The position numbers and the translations under genes are program-made. A stretch of DNA of 64,000 nt. Origin: Collinsella sp. Its GTDB lineage: Bacteria; Actinomycetota; Coriobacteriia; Coriobacteriales; Coriobacteriaceae. Within the stretch, counting starts at the first letter, position 1; every line of letters begins with the position of its first letter. A model generated the notes under the pieces. That model had not been told where the DNA came from. It worked only from the letters and a program-made list of their open reading frames with translations, and ran no database searches. This document shows positions 7,995 to 16,891 of this stretch, one piece after another. The stretch is taken from NCBI GenBank assembly GCA_018380195.1, contig JAGZUC010000002.1:1-64000 (forward strand), in the 5' to 3' direction.

Positions 7995-10900
7995 CTAGGC
8001 CCGCGGTACGATCGGGCGGTTAACTTTGGCTAGCATATCAGAAGCGCACGAGTCGAGTGCCCAACTCCGGAAAGCCGAGAACTCCATGCGCGAGCGCAAG
8101 CCCTCCAAGTAGCGGATTGACTTGCTCAATTGCACACGGCCGGGATTTTCGGCCATCGCGATGCGACGCGTGTCGTCAAACCCCGAAACGCGGCAGAAAC
8201 CAAGCTCTTCGAAGATTCCCAGGCCGCTTTCCACCGAGCGCTCGTCGACCGGCGTGCGAGCATCGATGGCAAGGCACATCTGCGCGATGTCGATATCGCT
8301 CGCGCTAAAGGAATCGTCCCCGGTCTTGCCGCGGTTGGAGCGCCACATGGTCTGCAGCGCGCGATAGAGCGTGACGAGCTCGTCGCGCTCGGGCGCATAG
8401 CAGTCGAGTAGGCGCTCGTTAATACGGGCGTCACGCGACGAATAGAGTAGATGAATCACGGCGGGTTGGCCATCGCGACCGGCGCGGCCGCTCATCTGGT
8501 TAAACTCAATGCCGCCAAACGGCATGTGATAGAGCACGACATGGCGAATATCGGGAAGGTTGACGCCCTCGCCAAAGGCGGATGTCGAGACGATGCAGCT
8601 GAGGCTGCCGTCTCGAAACGCCTCCTCTACGCGATGGCGGTCGGTGCGCGTAAGGCCCGCGTTATAGAACGCGATATGGGTTGCGCAATCGGGCACACGC
8701 TTGCGCAACGTCTTGGCGAGCGCCACGGACTGGTCACGCGAATTGACGTAAATGACGGTCTTCTCCCCCGTCGCCACGATCGACACCAAACGGTTCTCGC
8801 GGCTCGCCAGATCTCGGTCGTCCTCGAGCTGCAGGTTCTCGCGCACCGTCTCGTCGACCACCGTGTGAGTAATCGGCAACATGCGGGCAAGCTCGGCCAC
8901 GACCGGAGCCGTCGCGGTGGCCGTCGCGGCCATAACGACCGGGTCGCCCAGGGCCTTGAGGATATCGGGCATGTCGAGATAGGCGCTGCGGTCGCCGCCC
9001 TTGGCAAGGCCAGCGTGGTGTGCCTCGTCGATAACGACAAAGCCGACGCGACCCGAACGTGCGAAGCGGTCACGGTGGATAGATAGGAACTCGGGCGTCG
9101 TGAGCACGATGCCGGTACGGCCCGAAGCCAAGCCGGCAAACACGTCATCGCGCGCCGCCTCCACGGTCTCGCCGGTCAACACGCCGACGCCAATGCCGAG
9201 CGCGGCCATCGTCGACGAGAGGTGATAGGCCTGGTCGGCAACGAGCGCGCGCAGCGGATAGACAAAGATGCTCGCACGCCCGCGAAGAACCGCCTCGCGC
9301 GCGGCATGCACATGGAAGATGAGCGACTTTCCGCGCCCCGTTCCCATAACGGCCAGAACACTTTGGTGATCGGCCAGGGCATCGAGCGCCTCGACCTGCG
9401 CGCGGTGCGGCTGGTTCGAGCCTATAAAGCTATGGATAAGCGAGCGCGTCAGCTCGGTATAAGAAAGCTGGGCGAGTGTCTCGCGCTTACGCGACTCCAG
9501 GCGCAGGCCGGAATCCGCCGGCTGCACGCCACGACGAAGCTCGCATGCCGGATCGTCGACGCTGGGCAGCGTGGTATCGCGGACCAGAACATCCTTGATC
9601 ATGAGCTTGGGCTTCACACGCCCCTGCCAATGCTCGGCAACGGCCTCGAACACCAAGTCGACAGCGCTATCGCAGTTGATGAGCTTATCGATTTGCGGCA
9701 CGCGGAACATAATGGCCGGCACGCTCGCGGCGCCATCGGTCGCCACAAAGCGCATGTGCTCGCCGGTTTTGCCCACCACGGCGCGATCGCACATCGTCAC
9801 GCCCTCGGCGGCCAGCAGCGGCACCTTGTTGCCCTGGCCAAACGGCTCAAGACGGGAAATCTGCTCTATAGTCTCGATATTCAGTTCGGAAAGGTCGACC
9901 GTGGCGGCAACCTCGTCGATGTCTTCAAAGTCCTCGGCGGGAATCTCCGATAGCACGGCGGAAAGGCGACGACGGAATTCATCGAGCTTGGATGCCTCGA
10001 TGGTCACACCCACCGCACCGGCATGTCCGCCGCGACGAATCAGCAGGTCGGAACAGCGCTCGACGGCGTCAAACAGGTTAACTTTGCCCACCGAGCGACC
10101 AGAGCCGCGCGCGATACCGTCCTCGATCGAGAACAGCAGCGCCGGCACGTGATAGCGGTTGGTCAGACGGCTTGCCACGATGCCCTTGACACCCTCGTGC
10201 CAGCCCTCGCCACCCACGACAATCGCGCGTCCGCCGTCATAGGTCTCCTCGACCTTTGCCATGGCATCGCACGTGAGCTCCGCCTCGATCTCACGGCGCT
10301 GGCGGTTGATTTCCTCGAGCTCAGCCGCCAGCGCGCTTGCTTCGATGGGATTGCGGGCAAGCAGCAGGTCGAGCGCCAGCTTGGGATCGGCCATGCGACC
10401 GGCAGCGTTTAAGCGGGGAATGAGCGAGAATGACAGGCCATCCGCCGTAATGCTCGAAAGGTCCGCCTTGGCGAGCGCGGCAAGTGCGATGTAGCCGGGA
10501 CGGGCCGTCACGCGCATCTGCTGGATGCCCTCGGCGACCAGTGCGCGGTTCTCGGGCGTAAGCGGCATCATATCGGACACGGTGCCCAGCGCCGCGACCT
10601 CGATTAGCGAACGCCAATACGACGGCTTGCCCAGGCGCTCACCCAGGACTTGCACCAGCTTGAGCGCCACACCAGCACCGGCAAGCTCGCGCGAGGGGCC
10701 CTCGTCCTCGAGCTTGGGGTCGGTCAGGGGCACACCCTGCGGCACCTGGTCGGAGGGCTCGTGATGGTCCGTGACCACCAAATCGATCCCCAGGCTCTCC
10801 AGATAGGAAACCTCTTCCTTGGCGGCAATGCCGTTATCGACGGTCACGATCAGCTGGGGGCGAGCGAGCTCGTTAACGCGGTCGAGTGCCGCGCGCGAAA

Positions 10901-11282
10901 GACCGTAGCCCTCGTCAAAGCGACGCGGAATAAACGGCGTGACATCGGCGCCAAACGTGCGCAGCGCCTCGGTCAACAGACAGGTCGACGTAATACCGTC
11001 AACGTCAAAATCGCCAAAGACTGCAATGTGCTCGTGGTTGCGAATAGCACGCTCGACGCGGTCGGCAACGACTGACATGCCCGGGATAATGAGTGGGTCG
11101 GCCCAGTCGCGATCGAGCGAAGGCGTCAAAAACAATTGGCCCTCTTTGATGGAGCCAATGCCGTGCGCGACCATAATGCGCGCCACCAGCCCGGGAATGC
11201 CCAGACCAGCCGAAAGCTCCTTTTCGAGCTCGGGGTTTTGCTGAGCGACCGCCCAGCGATGCGTCGTCTTAAGCGATGACAT
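7995..11282 (-). CDS. recJ: RecJ single-strand exonuclease fused to a RecQ-like helicase
   Basis: A 1095-residue fusion. The first half is RecJ: DHH motifs FGDFDVDGITS, VTVDNGI and VTDHHEP, then a DHHA1 domain with GRSVGKVNLF and RRGGHAGAVG, and an OB-fold near residues 450-560. The second half is an SF2 helicase: a Q-motif-like QPHRAQVEAL, Walker A MGTGRGKS, DEAH in VVIDEAHH, TATATA, and motif VI QMSGRAGRDG. RecJ degrades 5' single strands and RecQ unwinds ahead of it, so one chain may do both. No RecQ zinc-binding or HRDC domain is obvious. I used the ATG at 11282 (weak GGGG-type site); a GTG at 11327 is possible. Confidence 0.92.
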   Translation of the reverse strand: MSSLKTTHRWAVAQQNPELEKELSAGLGIPGLVARIMVAHGIGSIKEGQLFLTPSLDRDWADPLIIPGMSVVADRVERAIRNHEHIAVFGDFDVDGITSTCLLTEALRTFGADVTPFIPRRFDEGYGLSRAALDRVNELARPQLIVTVDNGIAAKEEVSYLESLGIDLVVTDHHEPSDQVPQGVPLTDPKLEDEGPSRELAGAGVALKLVQVLGERLGKPSYWRSLIEVAALGTVSDMMPLTPENRALVAEGIQQMRVTARPGYIALAALAKADLSSITADGLSFSLIPRLNAAGRMADPKLALDLLLARNPIEASALAAELEEINRQRREIEAELTCDAMAKVEETYDGGRAIVVGGEGWHEGVKGIVASRLTNRYHVPALLFSIEDGIARGSGRSVGKVNLFDAVERCSDLLIRRGGHAGAVGVTIEASKLDEFRRRLSAVLSEIPAEDFEDIDEVAATVDLSELNIETIEQISRLEPFGQGNKVPLLAAEGVTMCDRAVVGKTGEHMRFVATDGAASVPAIMFRVPQIDKLINCDSAVDLVFEAVAEHWQGRVKPKLMIKDVLVRDTTLPSVDDPACELRRGVQPADSGLRLESRKRETLAQLSYTELTRSLIHSFIGSNQPHRAQVEALDALADHQSVLAVMGTGRGKSLIFHVHAAREAVLRGRASIFVYPLRALVADQAYHLSSTMAALGIGVGVLTGETVEAARDDVFAGLASGRTGIVLTTPEFLSIHRDRFARSGRVGFVVIDEAHHAGLAKGGDRSAYLDMPDILKALGDPVVMAATATATAPVVAELARMLPITHTVVDETVRENLQLEDDRDLASRENRLVSIVATGEKTVIYVNSRDQSVALAKTLRKRVPDCATHIAFYNAGLTRTDRHRVEEAFRDGSLSCIVSTSAFGEGVNLPDIRHVVLYHMPFGGIEFNQMSGRAGRDGQPAVIHLLYSSRDARINERLLDCYAPERDELVTLYRALQTMWRSNRGKTGDDSFSASDIDIAQMCLAIDARTPVDERSVESGLGIFEELGFCRVSGFDDTRRIAMAENPGRVQLSKSIRYLEGLRSRMEFSAFRSWALDSCASDMLAKVNRPIVPRA

Positions 11283-11390
11283 AGGCACCCACCCCTGATA
11301 GGGGCAGGTCGCCGCGATACCTCTCACGGTTCATAGCGATGAGTCCTCTGTGTATGCCCGCTTCGGCAGGCAGATCTGTTGAACGGATTT

Positions 11391-11419
11391 ATTATACCGT
11401 GCAGCGCGGACGCAAAACG
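11391..11419 (-). promoter_or_regulatory. Probable sigma-A promoter of recJ-rel
   Basis: On the minus strand a perfect -10 box TATAAT lies at 11396-11391, about 110 bases before the recJ start. A recognisable -35 is weak (TTTTGC, 15-base spacing), and a CCGCGG/CCGCGG inverted repeat lies just upstream. Confidence 0.5.
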
Positions 11420-11556
11420 CCGCGGTGCGCCGCGGTTTCGGCAAACGATGGCGGTAATGGCCTCGAAATAATCGAGCGTTTCAGCCGCACGGACACATAC
11501 GAGCGTCTAGCATATCCATACAAACAAGTTCGCGGATAAAGGGAGTCACGGGGCAT

Positions 11557-12555
11557 ATGAAGCAATGGGCTGGACTGGGAAAGTTCCTCGCGGGGCATAT
11601 GCAGATCATCGTTCCGATTTGCGTGGCGCTCGGCGTGCTCTTTCCCCAGCAGATCGGCGTACTCAAGCCCATTGTTCCCGCCCTCTTCGCCTTTATGACG
11701 TTTCAGGGCGCGCTCAGCAACACCTTTCACCAGGTAGCCGAGGTGTTCCACCGTCCGCTGCACCTGATTCTGGCGTTGCTGGTCTCGGCAGTGCTTATTC
11801 CCATCGCGGCGTATGCCATGGGGTCACTCTTCTTTGGCTCCAACCCCAACCTTGTCTGCGGCATCGTGCTCGAGTACAGCGTGCCCGTGGCCGTCACCGC
11901 TTTTATGTGGATCAGCATGTTCGGCGGCAACGGCCCGCTCGCGCTCACCATCATCCTGACGTCCTCGGTTATCTCCCCTGTGACGATTCCGCTCACGCTT
12001 AAGCTCTTGCTGGGTGCCACCGTCTCGATCGATGTGCCGAGCATGATGCAAGACATGGCCTTTATGATCGCCATCCCCGCCGTGCTCGGCATCGTGATCA
12101 ACGAGCTCACGCGTGGATGGGGACACGAGAAGCTCTCCCCCGCGCTCTCGCCCGCCTGCAAATTCATGATGATGGGCGTTATCGCCTCCAACTCCACCGC
12201 CATGAGCGAGTACGTGCTGCACATTAACGCGGTGCGCCTGGAAGTCGCCCTCTTTATTTTGACCTTCGCCATCAGCGGCTTTGTCGTCGGTTTTCTGGTC
12301 GCCCGTGCGCTGCATCTGCCATATAGCGAGACGACTACCATGTGCTTTACCTGCGGCATGCGTAACATCTCTTCGGGCGCCGTCATCGCCACGCAATACT
12401 TTCCGGGCGAAGTCGTGTTTCCCGTCATGTGTGGAACGTTGTTTCAGCAGGTACTCGCCTCGTTTATCGGGCACTTCTTTGAGCGTCTGACCGGCGAGGA
12501 GCGCGCCGCCCAGCGCAAGCGGGTCGAGGCCGGCCGCGACGCCATGGGACGCTAG
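11557..12555 (+). CDS. BASS-family (bile acid:Na+ symporter-like) transporter
   Basis: A 332-residue membrane protein with about ten hydrophobic helices and the BASS-family signature around EYSVPVAVTAFMW and CGMRNISSGAVIATQYFP. Members move organic anions with sodium; bile acid transport is only one of several known activities, and nothing here fixes the substrate. The C-terminal tail is short and basic. It stands alone, divergent from recJ and convergent with the DUF4931 gene. A GGGG motif sits three bases before the ATG and GGGAG further up, so the start is reasonable but not certain. Confidence 0.8.
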   Translation: MKQWAGLGKFLAGHMQIIVPICVALGVLFPQQIGVLKPIVPALFAFMTFQGALSNTFHQVAEVFHRPLHLILALLVSAVLIPIAAYAMGSLFFGSNPNLVCGIVLEYSVPVAVTAFMWISMFGGNGPLALTIILTSSVISPVTIPLTLKLLLGATVSIDVPSMMQDMAFMIAIPAVLGIVINELTRGWGHEKLSPALSPACKFMMMGVIASNSTAMSEYVLHINAVRLEVALFILTFAISGFVVGFLVARALHLPYSETTTMCFTCGMRNISSGAVIATQYFPGEVVFPVMCGTLFQQVLASFIGHFFERLTGEERAAQRKRVEAGRDAMGR

Positions 12556-12585
12556 ACTGTCCGCATTACGCGGGTGTTAGTCTTA

Positions 12586-13383
12586 CTATACGAGCGTTTC
12601 CAGATGCGCACGCAGGCGCTCAGCATCGACATCGAGCGTGGTCTCAGCATTGACCTGGGCCAAACGATAGCCGACAAAGTAGGGCGAAACCACCCAACGC
12701 GGCAGCGCCTTGGCAATGGTCCGACCGCCCAGGTGATAGAAGAACAGGTTGTACGACTCTGCGCGACCACCGTGGTGCTCGTTCAGGATATAGCGCAGAG
12801 CTACCTGGATCGCATCGGCGAAGAGATCCGCCTCGGCTTGGTCTCTCGTGTCATCGCTGGCGGCGATTCCCTGCGGGGCTGAAACATTGACCTCAAAGAA
12901 CCCCATAATCGGTTCGGTTGAGATGTTGACCGAGATTCTCTCCTGTTGCCAGACATTTATGCCTTCGAAATTGGCGGAAGTCAGCGAAGCATAACCGTTT
13001 TCCTGCTCCAAACCCACAATCTGCATGTGCGGATGAACGAGACTACCGCCCGAGAGCGGACCCTTGTTCTTGTACATGAGAACGCTGCGATACTGTCGGG
13101 AGTCAATCATCCGCTGCCAGCAATCCAGAGCAAACCGCATAACATGATGCAGCTCGTCCGGCGCATAGGTCACCAGGTCGGCGTCGTGGTCGGACGACTC
13201 AATCAATACGGTCTGGCGAGTGGCCCGCAAGGTCTTAAACTTATTCTCGAGCCAGATGCAGTCACCGTCGCGCCGGATGATATTGGCGAGTTCCTCGGTA
13301 TCGCAAAAGGGGCACGCGGTGCCGGGGCGGCGGTTGTCGTCGGGCTTACCGCTCGCCTGCCGAACGTCAAATACCAGCGCCAC
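12586..13383 (-). CDS. DUF4931, galactose-1-phosphate uridylyltransferase-like protein
   Basis: A 265-residue HIT-superfamily protein. It has a zinc-type CPFC motif at residues 25-28 and LVHPHMQIVG, the HPHxQ catalytic motif of GalT-like nucleotidyl transferases. The C-terminal half is typical of DUF4931. The likely activity is transfer or hydrolysis of a nucleotidyl-sugar phosphate, substrate unknown. It starts with GTG at 13383, with GGAGG nine bases upstream inside the end of cutC. The three-base gap to cutC means the two are almost certainly translated from one message. Confidence 0.8.
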   Translation of the reverse strand: MALVFDVRQASGKPDDNRRPGTACPFCDTEELANIIRRDGDCIWLENKFKTLRATRQTVLIESSDHDADLVTYAPDELHHVMRFALDCWQRMIDSRQYRSVLMYKNKGPLSGGSLVHPHMQIVGLEQENGYASLTSANFEGINVWQQERISVNISTEPIMGFFEVNVSAPQGIAASDDTRDQAEADLFADAIQVALRYILNEHHGGRAESYNLFFYHLGGRTIAKALPRWVVSPYFVGYRLAQVNAETTLDVDAERLRAHLETLV

Positions 13384-13386
13384 GGG

Positions 13387-14064
13387 TTATACCTCCAGCG
13401 GCACGATCTTGGTGCCATGGAGCTCGGAGACGCCCAGTGCCGCCGCCACGGTATCGCGGTTGGCCGTAGAAATGCCACCGCCGGGAAGGATGGTCAGGCG
13501 GTCGCCCGCATACTCGATAAGACGCGACAGGTGCTCCAGGTTGTCCTCGATCGGCGTTCCGGCAGCGCCACCATGCGTCAGGATGCGCGTGATACCGCAG
13601 TCGGCGAGTGTGTCGACGGCATCGAGCTGAGCCTCGGGCGAGAGCTGGTCGAAGGCCATGTGGAAGGTAATATCGATGGGCCCGCGCTTGCACTCCTCGG
13701 TCGCGCAGCCCGCGGCCATCACGAGGGCACCAAGCGTAAGCTCGTCGAGCGCCCATCCGCCAGCGCAGGGCTTGCAGCAGCCAAAGACCAAGCCGTCAAC
13801 GCCGGCGCTCACGGCAAGGCCCAGGTCCATCTCCATCATGCGCAGCTCGTCCTGGTTGTAATGAAAGTCACCGCCACGCGGGCGAATCATGCACATCACT
13901 CGCGCGTCATGCTCGTGAGCATAGCCGACCGTAGCGCTGATAACGCCAGCCGAGGGCGTGGTACCACCGACGGCAAGGTTGTCGCACAGCTCGACGCGCC
14001 TTGCACCGGCATCGATAGCCGCCGGCACCCGCTCAAAGTTCTCGGCACAAAACTCGTACAGCAT
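13387..14064 (-). CDS. cutC: CutC family protein (copper homeostasis-type TIM barrel)
   Basis: A 225-residue CutC protein starting MLYEFCAENFERV, with the family motifs ARRVELCDNLAVGGTTPSAG, MIRPRGGDFHY and LTHGGA, ending near LPGGGI. CutC was named for copper tolerance in E. coli, but its biochemical role remains uncertain. GGGGG lies eight bases before the ATG at 14064; an upstream in-frame ATG (14121) adds a tail foreign to the family. It is followed three bases later by the DUF4931 gene. Confidence 0.9.
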   Translation of the reverse strand: MLYEFCAENFERVPAAIDAGARRVELCDNLAVGGTTPSAGVISATVGYAHEHDARVMCMIRPRGGDFHYNQDELRMMEMDLGLAVSAGVDGLVFGCCKPCAGGWALDELTLGALVMAAGCATEECKRGPIDITFHMAFDQLSPEAQLDAVDTLADCGITRILTHGGAAGTPIEDNLEHLSRLIEYAGDRLTILPGGGISTANRDTVAAALGVSELHGTKIVPLEV

Positions 14065-14123
14065 AGATAGACCCCCAAAGACAGCAGATGTTTTCCGACG
14101 GGCATTGTCACACATCCCCATGA

Positions 14124-14190
14124 AGTTGCGGTGGAATAGGGACTCTTTTGGCCTCTGGAGCCCGTATTCAGTCCCTATTTCACCGCAACT
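14124..14190. repeat. 67-bp inverted repeat, 21-base arms
   Basis: The arm AGTTGCGGTGGAATAGGGACT (14124-14144) and the complement of 14170-14190 match with one mismatch, around a 25-base centre. It has no T-run and lies next to, but separate from, the liv terminator. It looks like a REP/MITE-type intergenic element. Confidence 0.65.
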
Positions 14191-14230
14191 AAAAAGGGGC
14201 GCTGACTGAGATAGTCAGCGCCCCTTTTGT
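14191..14230 (-). terminator. Terminator of the liv operon (usable on both strands)
   Basis: A perfect 16-pair stem AAAAGGGGCGCTGACT/AGTCAGCGCCCCTTTT with a five-base loop. T-runs are present on both strands. It lies eight bases after the livF stop. Confidence 0.9.
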
Positions 14231-14238
14231 TAGGTGGG

Positions 14239-14952
14239 TTAGCCTCCGAGGTAGGCTTTGCGGACGTTATCGTCGTGCAGGAGCTCTTGGCCGGTACCGG
14301 TCATGGTGATCTTGCCGGTCTCGAGCACGTAGCCGCGTGTGGCGATGGAAAGAGCCATCTGTGCGTTTTGCTCGACCAGAAGCACCGTGGTGCCGGCCTC
14401 GTGCAGATCCTCGACAATCTGGAAGATCTGCTCAATCAGAATCGGCGCCAAGCCCATGGAAGGCTCGTCGAGCATGAGCAGCTTGGGGTTGCTCATAAGG
14501 GCGCGGCCCATAACGAGCATCTGCTGCTCGCCGCCCGAAAGGGTGCCGGCGACCTGGCGACGGCGCTCCTTCAGGCGCGGGAACTGCTCGTAGACGCGCT
14601 CAAGGCCCGGAGCCACCGTGGACTTGGGCTGCGTATAGGCGCCCATCTCAAGGTTCTCCTCGACCGTCATCTGCAAAAAGGCGCGACGGCCCTCGGGAAC
14701 CTGGGCCAGTCCCTTGCCCACCAGCTTGTCGGCAGGCGTATGGGTAATGTCCTCGCCCATAAACTTGATGGAGCCGGTCTTGGAACGCAGCAGGCCCGAG
14801 ACGGTCTTAAGCGTCGTGGACTTGCCGGCGCCGTTGGCACCGATCAGAGCCACGATCTCGCCCTCGTTGACGTTAAAGGAGATGTCCTTGATGGCGTGGA
14901 TCGCGCCGTACCAGACGTTGATGTTGGAGACGGAAAGCATCGGCTCTGCCAT
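14239..14952 (-). CDS. livF: Branched-chain amino acid ABC transporter, ATP-binding protein LivF
   Basis: A 237-residue ATPase of the LivF type. It has Walker A GANGAGKST, signature LSGGEQQ and Walker B LLMLDEPSMGLAP, followed by the H-loop-like VLLVEQNA region. With LivG it powers the LivHM permease for leucine, isoleucine and valine (or related amino acids). GGGGGAG lies seven bases before the ATG, and the livG stop codon directly abuts this start, so translation is probably coupled. It is the last gene of the operon and is followed by a strong terminator. Confidence 0.95.
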   Translation of the reverse strand: MAEPMLSVSNINVWYGAIHAIKDISFNVNEGEIVALIGANGAGKSTTLKTVSGLLRSKTGSIKFMGEDITHTPADKLVGKGLAQVPEGRRAFLQMTVEENLEMGAYTQPKSTVAPGLERVYEQFPRLKERRRQVAGTLSGGEQQMLVMGRALMSNPKLLMLDEPSMGLAPILIEQIFQIVEDLHEAGTTVLLVEQNAQMALSIATRGYVLETGKITMTGTGQELLHDDNVRKAYLGG

Positions 14953-15813
14953 TTAGTTCTCCCCCTTATCCTGCTTGCCCAGATATGCCTCGATAACAGC
15001 GTCGTTGTTCTGGATCTCCTCGGCCGTGCCCTTGGCGATGACCTTACCAAAGTTGAGCACGCAGATACCCTCGCAGATGTTCATAACGAGCGACATATCA
15101 TGCTCGATAAGCATGATGGCGATACCAAAGGTGTCGCGAATCTTGACGATGTTCTCCATGAGCTCCGCGGTCTCGGACGGGTTCATGCCGGCGGCAGGCT
15201 CGTCGAGCAACAGCAGCTTGGGGTTGGTGGCAAGCGCGCGGACGATCTCCAGACGACGCTGAGCGCCGTAAGGCAGCGAGCCGGCCTGCTCGTTTGCCAG
15301 ATGCTCCATATCAAAGATGGACAGTAATTCCATGGCGCGCTCGTGGGCAGCCTTCTCGTGCTTCCAATACGTCGGCAGGCGCAGCACGCCCTCAAAGCCG
15401 GAGTAGCGCTCCTGGTTGTGCAGACCGACCTTGACGTTGTCCTCCACCGTCATGGTGTTGAACAGGCGAATGTTCTGGAAGGTACGGGCAATACCCATGC
15501 GGTTGACCTGATAGACCGACTTGCCCGAGGTGTCCTCACCGTCGAGCAGGATGGTACCGTGCGTGGGCTGGTACACCTTGGTGAGCAGGTTGAAGACCGT
15601 GGTCTTACCGGCACCGTTGGGACCGATCAGACCGGCGATCTCGGTCTTACCGATGGTCAGGCTAAAGTCGTCGACTGCCTTAAGGCCGCCAAATTCAATG
15701 CCCAAGTGGATGCACTCGAGCGCCGGGCGCTGGCCCAGGTCGCGGTCGGGAACGATAGCGCCAGAAGGATACGGGACCATCTTGCCCTTGTTGAACTCAA
15801 ATTTACTGGGCAT
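14953..15813 (-). CDS. livG: Branched-chain amino acid ABC transporter, ATP-binding protein LivG
   Basis: A 286-residue ATPase with Walker A GPNGAGKTT, signature LPYGAQRRLEI in the LivG style, and Walker B LLLLDEPAAGMNP. The C-terminal INxxD-like region and IEAYLG end are typical of LivG. It pairs with LivF under the LivHM permease. AAGGAGGT eight bases before the ATG at 15813 marks the start, which overlaps the end of livM by 11 bases; in-frame codons further up lie wholly inside livM. Confidence 0.95.
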   Translation of the reverse strand: MPSKFEFNKGKMVPYPSGAIVPDRDLGQRPALECIHLGIEFGGLKAVDDFSLTIGKTEIAGLIGPNGAGKTTVFNLLTKVYQPTHGTILLDGEDTSGKSVYQVNRMGIARTFQNIRLFNTMTVEDNVKVGLHNQERYSGFEGVLRLPTYWKHEKAAHERAMELLSIFDMEHLANEQAGSLPYGAQRRLEIVRALATNPKLLLLDEPAAGMNPSETAELMENIVKIRDTFGIAIMLIEHDMSLVMNICEGICVLNFGKVIAKGTAEEIQNNDAVIEAYLGKQDKGEN

Positions 15814-16882
15814 CGGCTGCCACCTCCTTCTTGGAAGCAAAGCGGTCCTTAATGCGTGCGAAGAACGCCTTGAGCTGCGGGTTGTTGGTAAAGATCATGA
15901 CCAGAATCAGCACGATGGCGTAGATGAGCATGCGGTAGTCCGAGAACTGACGGAGCAGCTCGGGAAGCACCGTGAGCAACGCCGCCGCGATGACGGAGCC
16001 GCGCATATTGCCCAGACCGCCCAGGACCACGAACACCAGGATGAGGATGGACGTGTTGAAGTCGAACTTGGTGGCGGAGAGCTGCGAGAAGTTACCGCCG
16101 AAGAGGGCTCCGGCAGCACCGGCGAGGGCAGCGGAAACCACGAAGGCGATCATGCGGTACTCGGTGACGGAGATGCCCACAGACTCGGCAGCGATCTTGT
16201 TGTCGCGCACGGCCATAATGGCACGGCCGGTACGGCTGCGGACCAGGTTGAGCACGATCACGAGTGCGACCATGACCAAGATGGCACCGGCGAGGAAGGT
16301 CGAGTACGTCGACACGCCCGAGGCACCCTGGGCACCCTTGATGATGGCGGTGCCGTCCTCGAGCAGATGCAGGTCGTCGATCGTGGAATTGCCCGTGATG
16401 TTAAAGATCACGTGCAGGCCACGCGAGTCGACACCAACGATAAGGCAGGTGACGATCTCTTTGATGATCTCGCCAAAGGCCAGCGTCACGATGGCCAGGT
16501 AATCGCCGCTCAGGCGAAGGACCGGGATGCCGATCATGAAGCCCAAAATGGCTGCGGCGATAGCGCCGACCACAATGCTGATGATGAGGCGCACCGGATC
16601 GGAGGGAACGGCGCTCTCGAGGGCAACCGCGGTGACGATGCCCGTATAGGCACCGACGCTCATAAAGCCCGCGTGGCCCAGCGACAGGTCACCCGCGATA
16701 CCGACGACGAGGTTAAGCGAGAGGGCCATAACGATGTAGGCCGTGATGGGGACCAGCTGACCGGCGATCATGCGCGGGATCATGTGGTTCGATTGCATAA
16801 AGAACACGATGGCGAAGGCCACGATGCACATGGCGTACGTGACAAAGTCGTGACGCGTCTGCTTGTCTTTAAGAAACTTCAT
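15803..16882 (-). CDS. livM: Branched-chain amino acid ABC permease LivM
   Basis: A 359-residue inner-membrane permease with about ten helices and the LivM signature GYLAIVTLAFGEI-like segment (here GDYLAIVTLAFGEI), plus GLGNMRGSVIAA near the C-terminus. It forms the channel with LivH. I prefer the ATG at 16882, which has a GGTGAG site; a GTG three codons earlier (16891) directly follows the livH stop and is also possible. It is tightly packed between livH and livG. Confidence 0.93.
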   Translation of the reverse strand: MKFLKDKQTRHDFVTYAMCIVAFAIVFFMQSNHMIPRMIAGQLVPITAYIVMALSLNLVVGIAGDLSLGHAGFMSVGAYTGIVTAVALESAVPSDPVRLIISIVVGAIAAAILGFMIGIPVLRLSGDYLAIVTLAFGEIIKEIVTCLIVGVDSRGLHVIFNITGNSTIDDLHLLEDGTAIIKGAQGASGVSTYSTFLAGAILVMVALVIVLNLVRSRTGRAIMAVRDNKIAAESVGISVTEYRMIAFVVSAALAGAAGALFGGNFSQLSATKFDFNTSILILVFVVLGGLGNMRGSVIAAALLTVLPELLRQFSDYRMLIYAIVLILVMIFTNNPQLKAFFARIKDRFASKKEVAADAQ

Positions 16883-16891
16883 AACGCTCAC

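Noticed and set aside
11557..12555. A bile acid importer
   Set aside because: BASS-family members carry many organic anions; no neighbouring bile acid gene supports the claim.
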